Origin: Campylobacterota bacterium
GTDB taxonomy: Bacteria; Campylobacterota; Campylobacteria; Campylobacterales; JALSKU01
Length of the DNA: 10,606 bases
Direction: 5' to 3'
Assembly: GCA_013153915.1 (NCBI GenBank)
Contig: JAADDL010000105.1
Span: 1 to 10,606, forward strand
How positions within the stretch are numbered: position 1 is the first letter of the stretch; each line of letters starts with the position of its first letter. Positions 1 to 6,811 of the stretch are shown in pieces. The translations under genes and the position numbers were made by a program. The notes beneath the pieces were generated by a model. It did no database searches. It was not told the origin of the DNA and saw only the letters and a program-made list of their open reading frames with translations.

Positions 1-215
1 TAAGGACTCGTCCCGTTTTGATGACGGCATTTTCGGTATCTGTAGGAATGTTGCCGATAGCCGAAGGCTCCGCCATAGGTCTTGAAAAACTAGCCCCTTT
101 GGGTGCGGTAGCCATAGGAGGTCTTATGGTAGGAACTCTTATGACTTTGGTTTTTATCCCAACCATTTTTATATGGACTATAAATGAACAAAAAATAAGA
201 GAGGCCGAATTGTAA
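1..215 (+). CDS. RND-family efflux permease, C-terminal fragment
   Basis: Only the last 71 or so codons are present; the gene begins before the window and the reading frame is open from base 3 to the TAA at 213-215. The tail reads RPVLMTA, then a glycine/proline segment with GMLPIAEG, then a GAVAIGGLMVGTLMTL helix ending in IPTIF. This is the arrangement of the last two transmembrane helices of AcrB/CzcA-type inner-membrane proton-driven pumps, followed by a short charged cytoplasmic end (residues like NEQKIREAEL). The RPVLMTA wording occurs in both the multidrug and the heavy-metal branches, so the substrate cannot be decided here. Adaptor and outer-membrane partners would be expected upstream, outside the window. 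No strong intrinsic terminator follows it. Confidence 0.85.
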   Translation, partial: RTRPVLMTAFSVSVGMLPIAEGSAIGLEKLAPLGAVAIGGLMVGTLMTLVFIPTIFIWTINEQKIREAEL

Positions 216-304
216 AATCTTACGAATGTTATTATATTAATCATTTATTTATCGATTTTATGATAATATCGATATACTTTTTAATAAGGATAGAAGTGGC
301 TTTT

Positions 305-528
305 TTAAATATACATGATTTTTTTATCGATTTTGTCGCGAATGTTATTCGGTATATAAACGTTAAAAATCCTTTGCATTGCAACTGTATATTTAAAAGA
401 AAATGCTCGCTTGTGCTAAGGCACTCAAAAAATATCTTTAGACCCCACTGTAGTTGCTCAAACTATAGCTTTAGGGTTACCGGTATATCTCCTCCTAAAA
501 CCTTCATATAATCATCATCCAAATACAC
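305..528 (-). pseudogene. Possible decayed coding remnant, family unknown
   Basis: On the minus strand, two adjacent frames read like protein but are broken. From 528 down to 466 one frame reads VYLDDDY...LGGDIPVTLKL and stops at TAG (463-465). A shift of frame then continues with ATTVGSKDIF, two or three further in-frame stops, and a last open stretch containing KYTVAMQRIF and IRDKIDKK, ending at TAA (305-307). The residue mix (charged, aliphatic, GGD, few cysteines) looks more like real protein than the plus-strand frames do. No start codon with a ribosome-binding site is visible. I do not recognise the family. The alternative is chance non-coding sequence, and confidence is low. Confidence 0.22.
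507..512 (+). promoter_or_regulatory. Putative -10 element for metE
   Basis: A TATAAT hexamer lies about 52 bases upstream of the metE start codon, which would leave a leader of roughly 45 bases. There is no TG extension (the bases before it are TCA) and no clear -35, which is common in this phylum. It falls inside the possible minus-strand remnant, so its role is inferred from position alone. Confidence 0.4.
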
Positions 529-563
529 TATTTTATTAATTTACATTTTACAAGGAGATAGCT

Positions 564-2831
564 ATGGCAAAAAATTGGGTCATAGGCTTTCCGAGAATCG
601 GAGAGCAAAGAGAGCTTAAAAAGGCTTTGGAGTCCTATTGGGCGGGAGATATCGGATTTGAAGAGGTTAAAAAGTGCTCTAAAACATTGAGAAAAAGACA
701 TTGGCAATATCAAAAAGATAACGATATAGAGTATATAAGCTGTAACGACTTTTCGCTATATGATAACATGCTTGATATGAGTATTGTTATAGGGGCGATA
801 CCAAAAAGATTTAGAGATATTGAAAATGAAGAGGAGTTGTACTTCTCTATGGCAAGAGGTAACAAAAACTCTACCGCTATGTCTATGACTAAGTGGTTAA
901 ATACCAACTATCACTACATCGTACCTGAATTATCAAAAGATGACGAGTATAGTTTGAATATCAAAAAGATAAAAGAGGAATATTTTGAGGCGAAAGAGTT
1001 TGGCATAAAGCCAAAAATCAACCTTATAGGTATCGTAAGTTATATAGCATTTTCAAAAGCGGTTGATTTTGCCGATAGATTTGAAGCGTTTGGTAAAATA
1101 ATTCAAGTATATGAAAAACTGCTAAAAGAGATTTCTAAGTTTGACGACGAGATTATCGTACAGTTTGACGAACCGTATTTTGTAAAAGACATATCTGCTA
1201 AAGAGTTGTCTCTTTTGAAGATAGCTTATGATAGATTGAGTGCGGTGGCTCAAAATATCAAGATAGCGGTAGTGACATATTTTGAGCACTCCAAAGAGGC
1301 TACAAAAGTGCTTGCTAGTACCGATATTTGGGCTATAGGGTTGGATTTTGTTTACGGTAGCGACAATATAGATAGCTTAGATGTTATATCTCAAAGCGAT
1401 AAGGTCTTGATAGCGGGAGTTATAGACGGTAGAAATATTTGGGTTAGTGATATCGAAAAAAAGGTTTCTTTGCTAAAGGCTATATCAAAAAAGCTCAACA
1501 AAGAAAATATCATAGTATCTACATCTTGTTCATTATTGCATGTGCCTATCACACTAAAGTATGAGAAGAAGCTGGCTTGCGATATAAAAGATTGGATAGC
1601 GTTCGGAGTTGAAAAGCTTGCGGAACTTAGAGTGACGAGCAATCTATTTTTCGGATCAAGCAGTGAACTATCGGCTGAGGATAGAGAATTGCTATCGGCA
1701 AATAAAAGGGCTATACACTTTAGGGCTACATCAAACAAGATACACAATTTTGAGGTTTTTGAAAGATTGAAAAATATAGACTCTTTTAATAGAGATTTGC
1801 CTTTTGAAAAGAGGATAAAAATCCAAAAAGATATACTATCTTTGCCTATACTTCCCACAACAACCATAGGCTCTTTTCCTCAAACCGCAGAACTTAGAAA
1901 GTTAAGAAGAGACTATAAAAACAAAGAGATATCCAAAGATGTATATGAAAGAGGTATAAAAAGCTATATAGATGAGTGCATAGCTTGTCAAGAGGAGTGC
2001 GGACTGGATGTATTGGTGCATGGAGAGCCTGAGAGAAACGATATGGTGGAGTATTTTGGAGAGATGCTTGAGGGTTTTGCCTTCTCTCAAAACGGCTGGG
2101 TGCAGAGCTATGGCAGTAGATGTGTCAAGCCTCCTTTGCTATATGGGGATGTTAGCCGTCCAAATGCTATGACCGTTGAATGGATAACTTATGCGCAAAG
2201 CAAAACTGAAAAACCGGTAAAAGGTATGCTAACCGGTCCCGTTACCATACTAAACTGGTCTTTTGTCAGAGATGACCAGCCAAAAGATGTGACGGCAAAA
2301 CAGATAGCTCTGTCTATAGCCGATGAGATAGATGATCTTCAAAAAGAGGGTATCAAAATAGTACAAGTCGATGAAGCCGCTTTTAAAGAGGGGTATCCTT
2401 TAAGAAAAGAAAAGATAGGCGCTTACGAAAAATGGGCTATAGAGAGTTTTAAGCTCGCAACAGCTGTAGCCGAACCTAAAACACAAATACATACCCATAT
2501 GTGTTATAGCGATTTTAACGATATTATAGATACTATAGAGGCTATGGACGCTGATGTTATCACTATAGAGACTTCAAGAAGCGGCAATAGGCTTTTAAAA
2601 GTATTCAAAAGAGTCGGATATAAAAAGGAGATAGGTCCCGGGGTGTATGATATACACTCTCCAAGAGTTCCTACCGTAGAAGAGATAAAAGAACAAATAG
2701 GTAAACTTTTAGAGGTTTTACCAAAGGAACAGTTGTGGATAAATCCCGATTGCGGACTAAAAACAAGAAAGTGGGAAGAGGTAAAACCGAGCCTAAAAAA
2801 TATGGTGCAAGCCGTCAAAAGCTTTAGATAA
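564..2831 (+). CDS. metE: Cobalamin-independent methionine synthase
   Basis: Transfers the methyl group of 5-methyltetrahydropteroyl-tri-L-glutamate to homocysteine, giving methionine in the cytoplasm without vitamin B12. At 755 residues it has the normal full length. The N-terminal barrel opens with the conserved FPRIG and RELKKALE (about residues 9-23); the catalytic barrel begins near 430 with LPTTTIGSFPQT. The zinc site is intact: H645 and C647 (in HTHMC), E669 (in TIETS) and C730 (in NPDCGL). H698 in DIHSPRVP matches the conserved catalytic histidine; all lie four residues beyond the E. coli positions, as I recall them. The ATG is supported by AAGGAG at 552-557 with a 6-base spacer. It appears to be monocistronic, with a putative promoter at 507-512 and a terminator directly after the stop. 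No metF or other folate gene is adjacent. Confidence 0.98.
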   Translation: MAKNWVIGFPRIGEQRELKKALESYWAGDIGFEEVKKCSKTLRKRHWQYQKDNDIEYISCNDFSLYDNMLDMSIVIGAIPKRFRDIENEEELYFSMARGNKNSTAMSMTKWLNTNYHYIVPELSKDDEYSLNIKKIKEEYFEAKEFGIKPKINLIGIVSYIAFSKAVDFADRFEAFGKIIQVYEKLLKEISKFDDEIIVQFDEPYFVKDISAKELSLLKIAYDRLSAVAQNIKIAVVTYFEHSKEATKVLASTDIWAIGLDFVYGSDNIDSLDVISQSDKVLIAGVIDGRNIWVSDIEKKVSLLKAISKKLNKENIIVSTSCSLLHVPITLKYEKKLACDIKDWIAFGVEKLAELRVTSNLFFGSSSELSAEDRELLSANKRAIHFRATSNKIHNFEVFERLKNIDSFNRDLPFEKRIKIQKDILSLPILPTTTIGSFPQTAELRKLRRDYKNKEISKDVYERGIKSYIDECIACQEECGLDVLVHGEPERNDMVEYFGEMLEGFAFSQNGWVQSYGSRCVKPPLLYGDVSRPNAMTVEWITYAQSKTEKPVKGMLTGPVTILNWSFVRDDQPKDVTAKQIALSIADEIDDLQKEGIKIVQVDEAAFKEGYPLRKEKIGAYEKWAIESFKLATAVAEPKTQIHTHMCYSDFNDIIDTIEAMDADVITIETSRSGNRLLKVFKRVGYKKEIGPGVYDIHSPRVPTVEEIKEQIGKLLEVLPKEQLWINPDCGLKTRKWEEVKPSLKNMVQAVKSFR

Positions 2832-2838
2832 AGAAAAA

Positions 2839-2874
2839 GCCGTGTCTAAAATAGGACACGGCAACCTTTTGTTT
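2839..2874 (+). terminator. Intrinsic terminator of metE
   Basis: An 8-bp perfect GC-rich stem, GCCGTGTC (2839-2846) with GACACGGC (2855-2862), encloses an 8-base loop and is followed by a T-rich run (2866-2874, interrupted by one G). It begins 7 bases after the metE stop and isolates metE from the toxin-antitoxin module downstream. Confidence 0.88.
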
Positions 2875-2875
2875 A

Positions 2876-2884
2876 TGCTATAAT
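2876..2884 (+). promoter_or_regulatory. Extended -10 promoter of the MntA/HepT module
   Basis: TGCTATAAT is a perfect extended -10 (TG at 2876-2877, TATAAT at 2879-2884). It lies just after the metE terminator and about 30 bases before the nucleotidyltransferase start codon, so transcription would begin near 2891. This gives the two-gene module its own promoter. Confidence 0.7.
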
Positions 2885-2913
2885 ACTAAAAATATTTTAA
2901 CAAGCGGGATACA

Positions 2914-3240
2914 ATGGAAAGAGATAAGTCTATTTCAAAGAGTGATATATTGCTTTATTTAAAAAGTATAAAAAAAGATTTTTCCAAAAGAGGTATAGAA
3001 AAAATCGCTCTGTTTGGTAGCTTTTCGAAAGATTGTCAAAATATTTATAGCGATATCGATATAGCGATAAAAAAAGAGAAAAATTTTTTAAAAAAATACT
3101 CACCGTATTACTATTTTGAAATAGTTTCAAATATAAAAACCTCACTTAGAAGAGAGTTTGGTAAAAATGTAGATGTTTTGGATTTGGATAGCAAACCCCC
3201 TTTTTTAAAGAGCATAGAGAGGGATATGGTATATGTATAA
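2914..3240 (+). CDS. mntA: MNT-domain nucleotidyltransferase, MntA-like antitoxin
   Basis: A 108-residue minimal nucleotidyltransferase. G35-S36 followed by ten residues and D47-I48-D49 fits the family motif GSX10DXD exactly, and D87 in NVDVLD is the likely third metal-binding aspartate. In characterised HepT/MntA systems the MNT protein is the antitoxin: it adenylylates the toxin on the tyrosine of its RX4HXY motif. The same chemistry is inferred here from motifs and gene order. It is the first gene of a two-gene unit and its end overlaps the toxin start by 8 bases. The ribosome-binding site is weak (AGCGGG at about 2903-2908), though the ATG is the natural start for the fold. Very AT-rich and lysine-rich. 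A stand-alone nucleotidyltransferase role is unlikely given the partner. Confidence 0.9.
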   Translation: MERDKSISKSDILLYLKSIKKDFSKRGIEKIALFGSFSKDCQNIYSDIDIAIKKEKNFLKKYSPYYYFEIVSNIKTSLRREFGKNVDVLDLDSKPPFLKSIERDMVYV

Positions 3241-3601
3241 TCAAAAAGCTATCGATAGATTGAAAATAATATATAAAAAGATAAATTTTATTGAAAATAT
3301 CGTTAAATCTGACGGCTCAATCGTAAAGTCTTTGGAAGATGAGCAAAACAGTAGAGCTTCAATATTGATGCATCTAACATCTATTGCCGAACAGTTTGAT
3401 AAACTTTTGCATAACGGAGAGCTGGAAGTATTGTCAAATTTTGATAAACAAGATATTAGAGGAAGTTACGAGCTAAGAAATTTTATAGCGCATGACTATG
3501 AGGGTATCGATCTTTGTATTGTTGAAGCGGTTATTAAAGAGAGATTGCCTATTATTAAAAAGAGTATTGAAAAAATATTAAAAAACTCCTCAAAAAATTA
3601 G
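3233..3601 (+). CDS. hepT: HEPN-domain RNase, HepT-like toxin
   Basis: A 122-residue, mostly helical protein of the HepT/DUF86 type. R82, H87 and Y89 in RNFIAHDY form the RX4HXY motif: R and H are the RNase residues, and Y is the residue adenylylated by MntA in studied systems. The helix before it (about 41-60, ending AEQFDKLL) fits the HEPN four-helix bundle. The ATG overlaps the end of the upstream MNT gene by 8 bases, with GAGAGGG at about 3217-3223 as the ribosome-binding site, so the two are probably translationally coupled. The active-site residues are all present, so the toxin looks intact. It ends one base away from the stop of the convergent minus-strand operon. The RNA target cannot be predicted from sequence. 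Confidence 0.9.
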   Translation: MYNQKAIDRLKIIYKKINFIENIVKSDGSIVKSLEDEQNSRASILMHLTSIAEQFDKLLHNGELEVLSNFDKQDIRGSYELRNFIAHDYEGIDLCIVEAVIKERLPIIKKSIEKILKNSSKN

Positions 3602-3602
3602 A

Positions 3603-4346
3603 CTATAAATCTTCTAACCGTAAATCTTTCTTTTTTACCTCACCTTTAAAAAATTCACACCATTTTTTGACTCTGTTTTCGTCAAAATCGGCTATATATA
3701 TCTCGACTATCCTTTTATCTCCGATAAATTTCGGTAAAGAAGAGAACTCTAAATCAAGAGGAAGCGACTTCATGATGTCAAGTATATCGTTTTCGCTGGA
3801 GTGAACTATAAAGTTACAAGAGTGTTTTGTCCTATTTTTGGGATAAAATCTATCAAGAGCCTCTTTTACCATGTGCCAAGCCATTTCGGGAAATCCCGGC
3901 ACGAAGAAAAATCTCTCATCCACTCCGAAACCGGGCACGTTATTTACTACATTTTTCAATAGTATGGCGTTTCTAGGAAGATTTGCCATATTTACTCTGT
4001 GCGGATACGCCTCTTTGCCAAATTGCTCTTTTATTAGCTTGAGTGCATCTTGATTTTGCTCTATTATGCCGTTACTAAAGACTTTGGCGGCGACTTCTCT
4101 AGTGTAGTCATCGGGAGTTGCGCCTATGCCGCCAAAGCTAAACATAACGGAATTGGGGTCTTTTTTTACAAGGTTAAAGACATCCTCCATAAAAGAGGGG
4201 TCGTCTTTTATGACAAAGTTTGCTTTTTGCTCCCATCCTCTTTTTAATAACTCTTTATTTAAAAAATCAAAATGTTTGTCTTTTCTTCTTCCGTTGAGTA
4301 TCTCCGTTCCGATAATTACGGAGTAAAAGGATGGATTTTTTACCAT
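3603..4346 (-). CDS. CinA-N / MoaB-like molybdopterin-binding-fold protein
   Basis: 247 residues of the COG1058 type. GTEILNGR (residues 13-20) and the loop GGIGATPDDYTRE (72-84) are the signature substrate-binding segments of the MoaB/MogA/CinA-N fold, and VPGFPEM (149-155) is the usual follow-on. The C-terminal deamidase domain of full-length CinA (about 400 residues) is absent, so this is the stand-alone form. In CinA this domain is linked to ADP-ribose pyrophosphatase activity in pyridine nucleotide salvage; whether that holds here is unknown. The start is supported by AAGG with a 6-base spacer inside the end of adk, one base downstream of the adk stop, so it is the last gene of the aspS-adk operon. 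A role in molybdenum cofactor synthesis is possible but has no contextual support. Confidence 0.85.
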   Translation of the reverse strand: MVKNPSFYSVIIGTEILNGRRKDKHFDFLNKELLKRGWEQKANFVIKDDPSFMEDVFNLVKKDPNSVMFSFGGIGATPDDYTREVAAKVFSNGIIEQNQDALKLIKEQFGKEAYPHRVNMANLPRNAILLKNVVNNVPGFGVDERFFFVPGFPEMAWHMVKEALDRFYPKNRTKHSCNFIVHSSENDILDIMKSLPLDLEFSSLPKFIGDKRIVEIYIADFDENRVKKWCEFFKGEVKKKDLRLEDL

Positions 4347-4347
4347 T

Positions 4348-4920
4348 TTAAACCTTGCTTTTTATGAAACTTTCCATATCGTCAACTATCTCCTCGATAC
4401 TTCTTTCGCCGTCAATCTTTTTAAGAAGTCCTTTTTTAGAGTAGAAATCCTGTATAGCTTTTAACGGCTCGGTATATACCTTCATCCTATTGTAAAAGAC
4501 CTCTTCATTGTCGTCAGCACCTCTAGCTCTGCCCAAAACTCTATCTTTTGCGGTATTTTCGCTAACCTCCACTTCGATAACGGATACAAGCTCCACATCT
4601 TTTTCATCTTTTAGGATTTTATCAAGCGCTTCCATCTGCTCTACGCTTCTTGGAAAACCGTCTATTAAGATGATATTTTTGGGTGAATTTTTTATAGCCG
4701 ATACTATGGTGTCTATAACAATCTCAAGAGGCACTAAGTTGCCTTTTGAAGTAAAGCTCTCTATCGTTTTTCCAAGCTCGCTACCGCTTGCTATCTCCGC
4801 TCTTAAAAGATCGCCGGTTGAGTAGTGGGCTATCGTATCTTTGTTTTTTTCCGCTATGATTTCGGCATCGGTAGTTTTGCCGCTTCCCGGTGCTCCTATG
4901 ATGAGAAAAAGTTTTTTCAT
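4348..4920 (-). CDS. adk: Adenylate kinase
   Basis: Interconverts ATP + AMP and 2 ADP in the cytoplasm. 190 residues, the short form: the segment around residues 126-140 (DRVLGRARG, then acidic residues) replaces the long zinc or hydrogen-bonded LID of the 210-220-residue enzymes. The P-loop is GAPGSGKT (9-16), the AMP site includes STGDLLR (34-40, R40) and DGFPRS (86-91, R90), and R127, R131, R133 and R145 are candidate phosphate-binding arginines. The start codon overlaps the aspS stop as ATGA, and AAAGGA lies 6 bases upstream inside aspS, so the two genes are co-transcribed and probably translationally coupled. Confidence 0.96.
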   Translation of the reverse strand: MKKLFLIIGAPGSGKTTDAEIIAEKNKDTIAHYSTGDLLRAEIASGSELGKTIESFTSKGNLVPLEIVIDTIVSAIKNSPKNIILIDGFPRSVEQMEALDKILKDEKDVELVSVIEVEVSENTAKDRVLGRARGADDNEEVFYNRMKVYTEPLKAIQDFYSKKGLLKKIDGERSIEEIVDDMESFIKSKV

Positions 4921-6671
4921 GATTGTTCCTTTGCAGTTTTTCTTATTCTTATGCCAAGTTCTTTTAGCTGTTCGCTATCCACCTCGCTTGGTGCTTGAGT
5001 GAGAAGACATTGGGCTTTTTGTGTTTTTGGAAAAGCTATGACATCTCTTATGCCCGAAGCTTTCGTAAGCAACATGATAAGTCTATCAAATCCTATGGCA
5101 AATCCGCCGTGAGGAGGTGCGCCGAATTTTAACGCTTCAAGTAAAAAGCCGAATTTTTCGTCAGCTTCCTCTTTTGATATACCCAAAAGTTTAAATACTT
5201 CATTTTGGATATCCTCTTTGTGTATCCTGATGCTTCCGCCTCCAAGTTCTACTCCGTTTAGGACAATATCGTACGCTATGGAGCTTATCTCTTCTATATC
5301 TTTGTTTAAATCTTTCGGCATCGTAAAAGGGTGGTGCAAGGCTTTTATCTTGCCTTCTTCTATCTCAAACATCGGAAAATCCACTACCCAGACAAATTTA
5401 AACTCATCTTGCGGGATGATATCCATAAGTTCGGCAAGATATATTCTAAATCTACCCATATAATCAAGTACTACCTTTTTATCTCCGGCTCCGAAAAATA
5501 CGACATCCCCGACTTTTAAATCACATCTATCGACTATCTCTTTTAAATCATCTTCGCTAAAAAATTTCGTCAAAGGTCCTTTTAGACCCTCCTCTTTCAT
5601 CTGAAAATATCCAAGTCCTTTAGCGCCGAATTTTCTAACATAATCCTCAAAACCCTTCATCTGTCTTTTTGAAAAAATATTGTCTCCGTTTGGAACCTTT
5701 AGGGCTTTTATGCGGTTTTTCTTCGGGTCTTTTGCTATGGAGCTAAATATCTCGTTGGTGCTTTTTGCAAATATATCCAAAACATCCACCATAGAAAGAT
5801 CGTATCTTAAGTCGGGTTTATCGCTACCGTATTTCTCCATAGCCTCATCGTAGCTGATTCTTTCGAAAGCTTTAGGTATATCATGACCGCAAGCTTTGAA
5901 AACATTGTGTAAAAGGTGTTCCGCTACCTTTATGACATCTTCTTGGTTGCAAAAGCTCATTTCGACATCTATCTGGGTAAATTCAGGTTGTCTATCGGCT
6001 CTTAAATCCTCGTCTCTAAAACATTTGGCTATCTGAAAATATCTATCAAATCCGCCCACCATCAAAAGTTGTTTGAAAAGCTGAGGGGATTGAGGCAAGG
6101 CATAAAACTCTCCGTGGTGAATACGGCTCGGCACAAGATAATCCCTAGCCCCTTCGGGAGTCGATTTTGTCAAGATAGGAGTTTCTACTTCTAAAAAACC
6201 AAGCTCGTCCAAAGCGTTTCTTGCCGCTATGGCGGCTTTGCTTCTTAGCTTGAATATCTCAAGACTTTTTTTTGTCCTAAGCTCAAGGTATCTATATTTG
6301 AGCTTTATCTCTTCATTTACCTTTTCGTCGCCCAAATCAAAAGGCATAGGCAAAGATCTGTTTTCTATGGTCAATTCGCTAACGACCACCTCTATTTTAC
6401 CCGTTTTTAGATTTGGATTTTCAAGTCCCTCGCCTCTGTATCTAACTTTTCCTTTGGCTATAAGAACAAATTCATCCCTAACGGTGTCGGCTCTTTTCCA
6501 AGCCTCTTCATTGTCGTTTGGGTCGCAAACAAGCTGTATGAGTCCCGTTTTATCTCTTAGGTCTATAAAGATAACTCCGCCGTGGTCTCTTCTGCTATTT
6601 ACCCATCCGCAAAGCTGAACCTCTTTGCCGATATCTTTTTCGCTAACTTCAGTATTATAATGAGTTCTCAA
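4917..6671 (-). CDS. aspS: Aspartyl-tRNA synthetase, probably non-discriminating
   Basis: A class II tRNA synthetase of the bacterial type, 584 residues. The N-terminal OB fold (about 1-105) binds the anticodon. The catalytic core has TPEGARDY (171-178), QSPQLFKQ (194-201), motif 2 FRDEDLRADR (218-227) and motif 3 GGFAIGFDRL (522-531, R530), with the bacterial GAD insertion between roughly 285 and 410. L83 and L88 sit where the Helicobacter pylori enzyme has the leucines tied to charging both tRNA-Asp and tRNA-Asn, while E. coli has Asn and Met, so this enzyme probably also makes Asp-tRNA-Asn for GatCAB. The start is TTG (6669-6671), chosen because AAGGA at 6679-6683 lies 7 bases upstream and the N-terminus MRTHYNTE fits the family. 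First gene of the aspS-adk-CinA-N operon. Confidence 0.97.
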   Translation of the reverse strand: MRTHYNTEVSEKDIGKEVQLCGWVNSRRDHGGVIFIDLRDKTGLIQLVCDPNDNEEAWKRADTVRDEFVLIAKGKVRYRGEGLENPNLKTGKIEVVVSELTIENRSLPMPFDLGDEKVNEEIKLKYRYLELRTKKSLEIFKLRSKAAIAARNALDELGFLEVETPILTKSTPEGARDYLVPSRIHHGEFYALPQSPQLFKQLLMVGGFDRYFQIAKCFRDEDLRADRQPEFTQIDVEMSFCNQEDVIKVAEHLLHNVFKACGHDIPKAFERISYDEAMEKYGSDKPDLRYDLSMVDVLDIFAKSTNEIFSSIAKDPKKNRIKALKVPNGDNIFSKRQMKGFEDYVRKFGAKGLGYFQMKEEGLKGPLTKFFSEDDLKEIVDRCDLKVGDVVFFGAGDKKVVLDYMGRFRIYLAELMDIIPQDEFKFVWVVDFPMFEIEEGKIKALHHPFTMPKDLNKDIEEISSIAYDIVLNGVELGGGSIRIHKEDIQNEVFKLLGISKEEADEKFGFLLEALKFGAPPHGGFAIGFDRLIMLLTKASGIRDVIAFPKTQKAQCLLTQAPSEVDSEQLKELGIRIRKTAKEQS

Positions 6672-6701
6672 TACTCTATCCTTATATAAAAATGATTGGT
6701 G

Positions 6702-6707
6702 ATTATA
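6702..6707 (-). promoter_or_regulatory. -10 element of the aspS operon
   Basis: On the minus strand TATAAT lies about 31 bases before the TTG start of aspS, predicting a short leader of roughly 25 bases that carries only the AAGGA site. No TG extension is present (AGC precedes it) and no convincing -35 is seen. Confidence 0.6.
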
Positions 6708-6743
6708 GCTAAATATAGCTTTTTATATATTTAAAAGCGATTT

Positions 6744-6766
6744 TGATATAAAATAGATGTTATAAA
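6744..6766 (+). promoter_or_regulatory. Tandem extended -10 candidates for the nadK operon
   Basis: Two similar elements follow each other 14 bases apart: TGATATAAA (6744-6752) and TGTTATAAA (6758-6766). Each matches TGnTATAAA with upstream T-rich sequence, as is usual for the main sigma factor in this phylum. Either could drive nadK-recN-tatD; the first would leave about 52 bases of leader, the second about 38. Confidence 0.5.
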
Positions 6767-6811
6767 AATCGATACTTCTTAAAGATATCGACAAAGCAAA
6801 AAAGGATAACG

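Larger units (their letters stand above)
216..563. other. Intergenic region upstream of metE
   Basis: This 348-base gap separates the RND gene from metE. An 83-codon plus-strand frame at 260-511 lacks a ribosome-binding site and reads as low-complexity, cysteine-rich sequence, so it is not called. The gap contains a possible decayed minus-strand coding remnant (about 305-528), two imperfectly spaced direct repeats (223-233/339-349 and 248-259/323-334), a 7-bp inverted repeat TATCGAT/ATCGATA at 250-256/268-274, and a putative metE promoter near its right end. I see no SAM-type riboswitch architecture and no tRNA. Confidence 0.6.

Noticed and set aside
405..430. Small hairpin GTGC-TAAG-GCAC as a terminator for the RND gene
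   Set aside because: Only 4 bp of stem, followed by A rather than T residues, and almost 200 bases after the stop codon.
260..511. 83-codon plus-strand frame between the RND gene and metE
   Set aside because: No ribosome-binding site, low-complexity and cysteine-rich translation, and the opposite strand reads more like protein.
1391..1867. 158-codon minus-strand frame inside metE
   Set aside because: Fully inside a well-supported gene; its Ser/Phe/Leu-rich translation is typical of an antisense shadow.
2914..3601. MNT/HEPN pair as a new defence system
   Set aside because: Motifs and gene order match the known MntA/HepT family exactly, and no additional defence genes flank it.
6229..6618. 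129-codon plus-strand frame inside aspS
   Set aside because: Antisense to the AspRS N-terminal region with conserved motifs; Ser/Leu-rich shadow.
6703..6720. Repeated TATAGCT words in the aspS-nadK intergenic region
   Set aside because: Two 7-base copies in very AT-rich DNA, overlapping the -10 element; easily due to chance.
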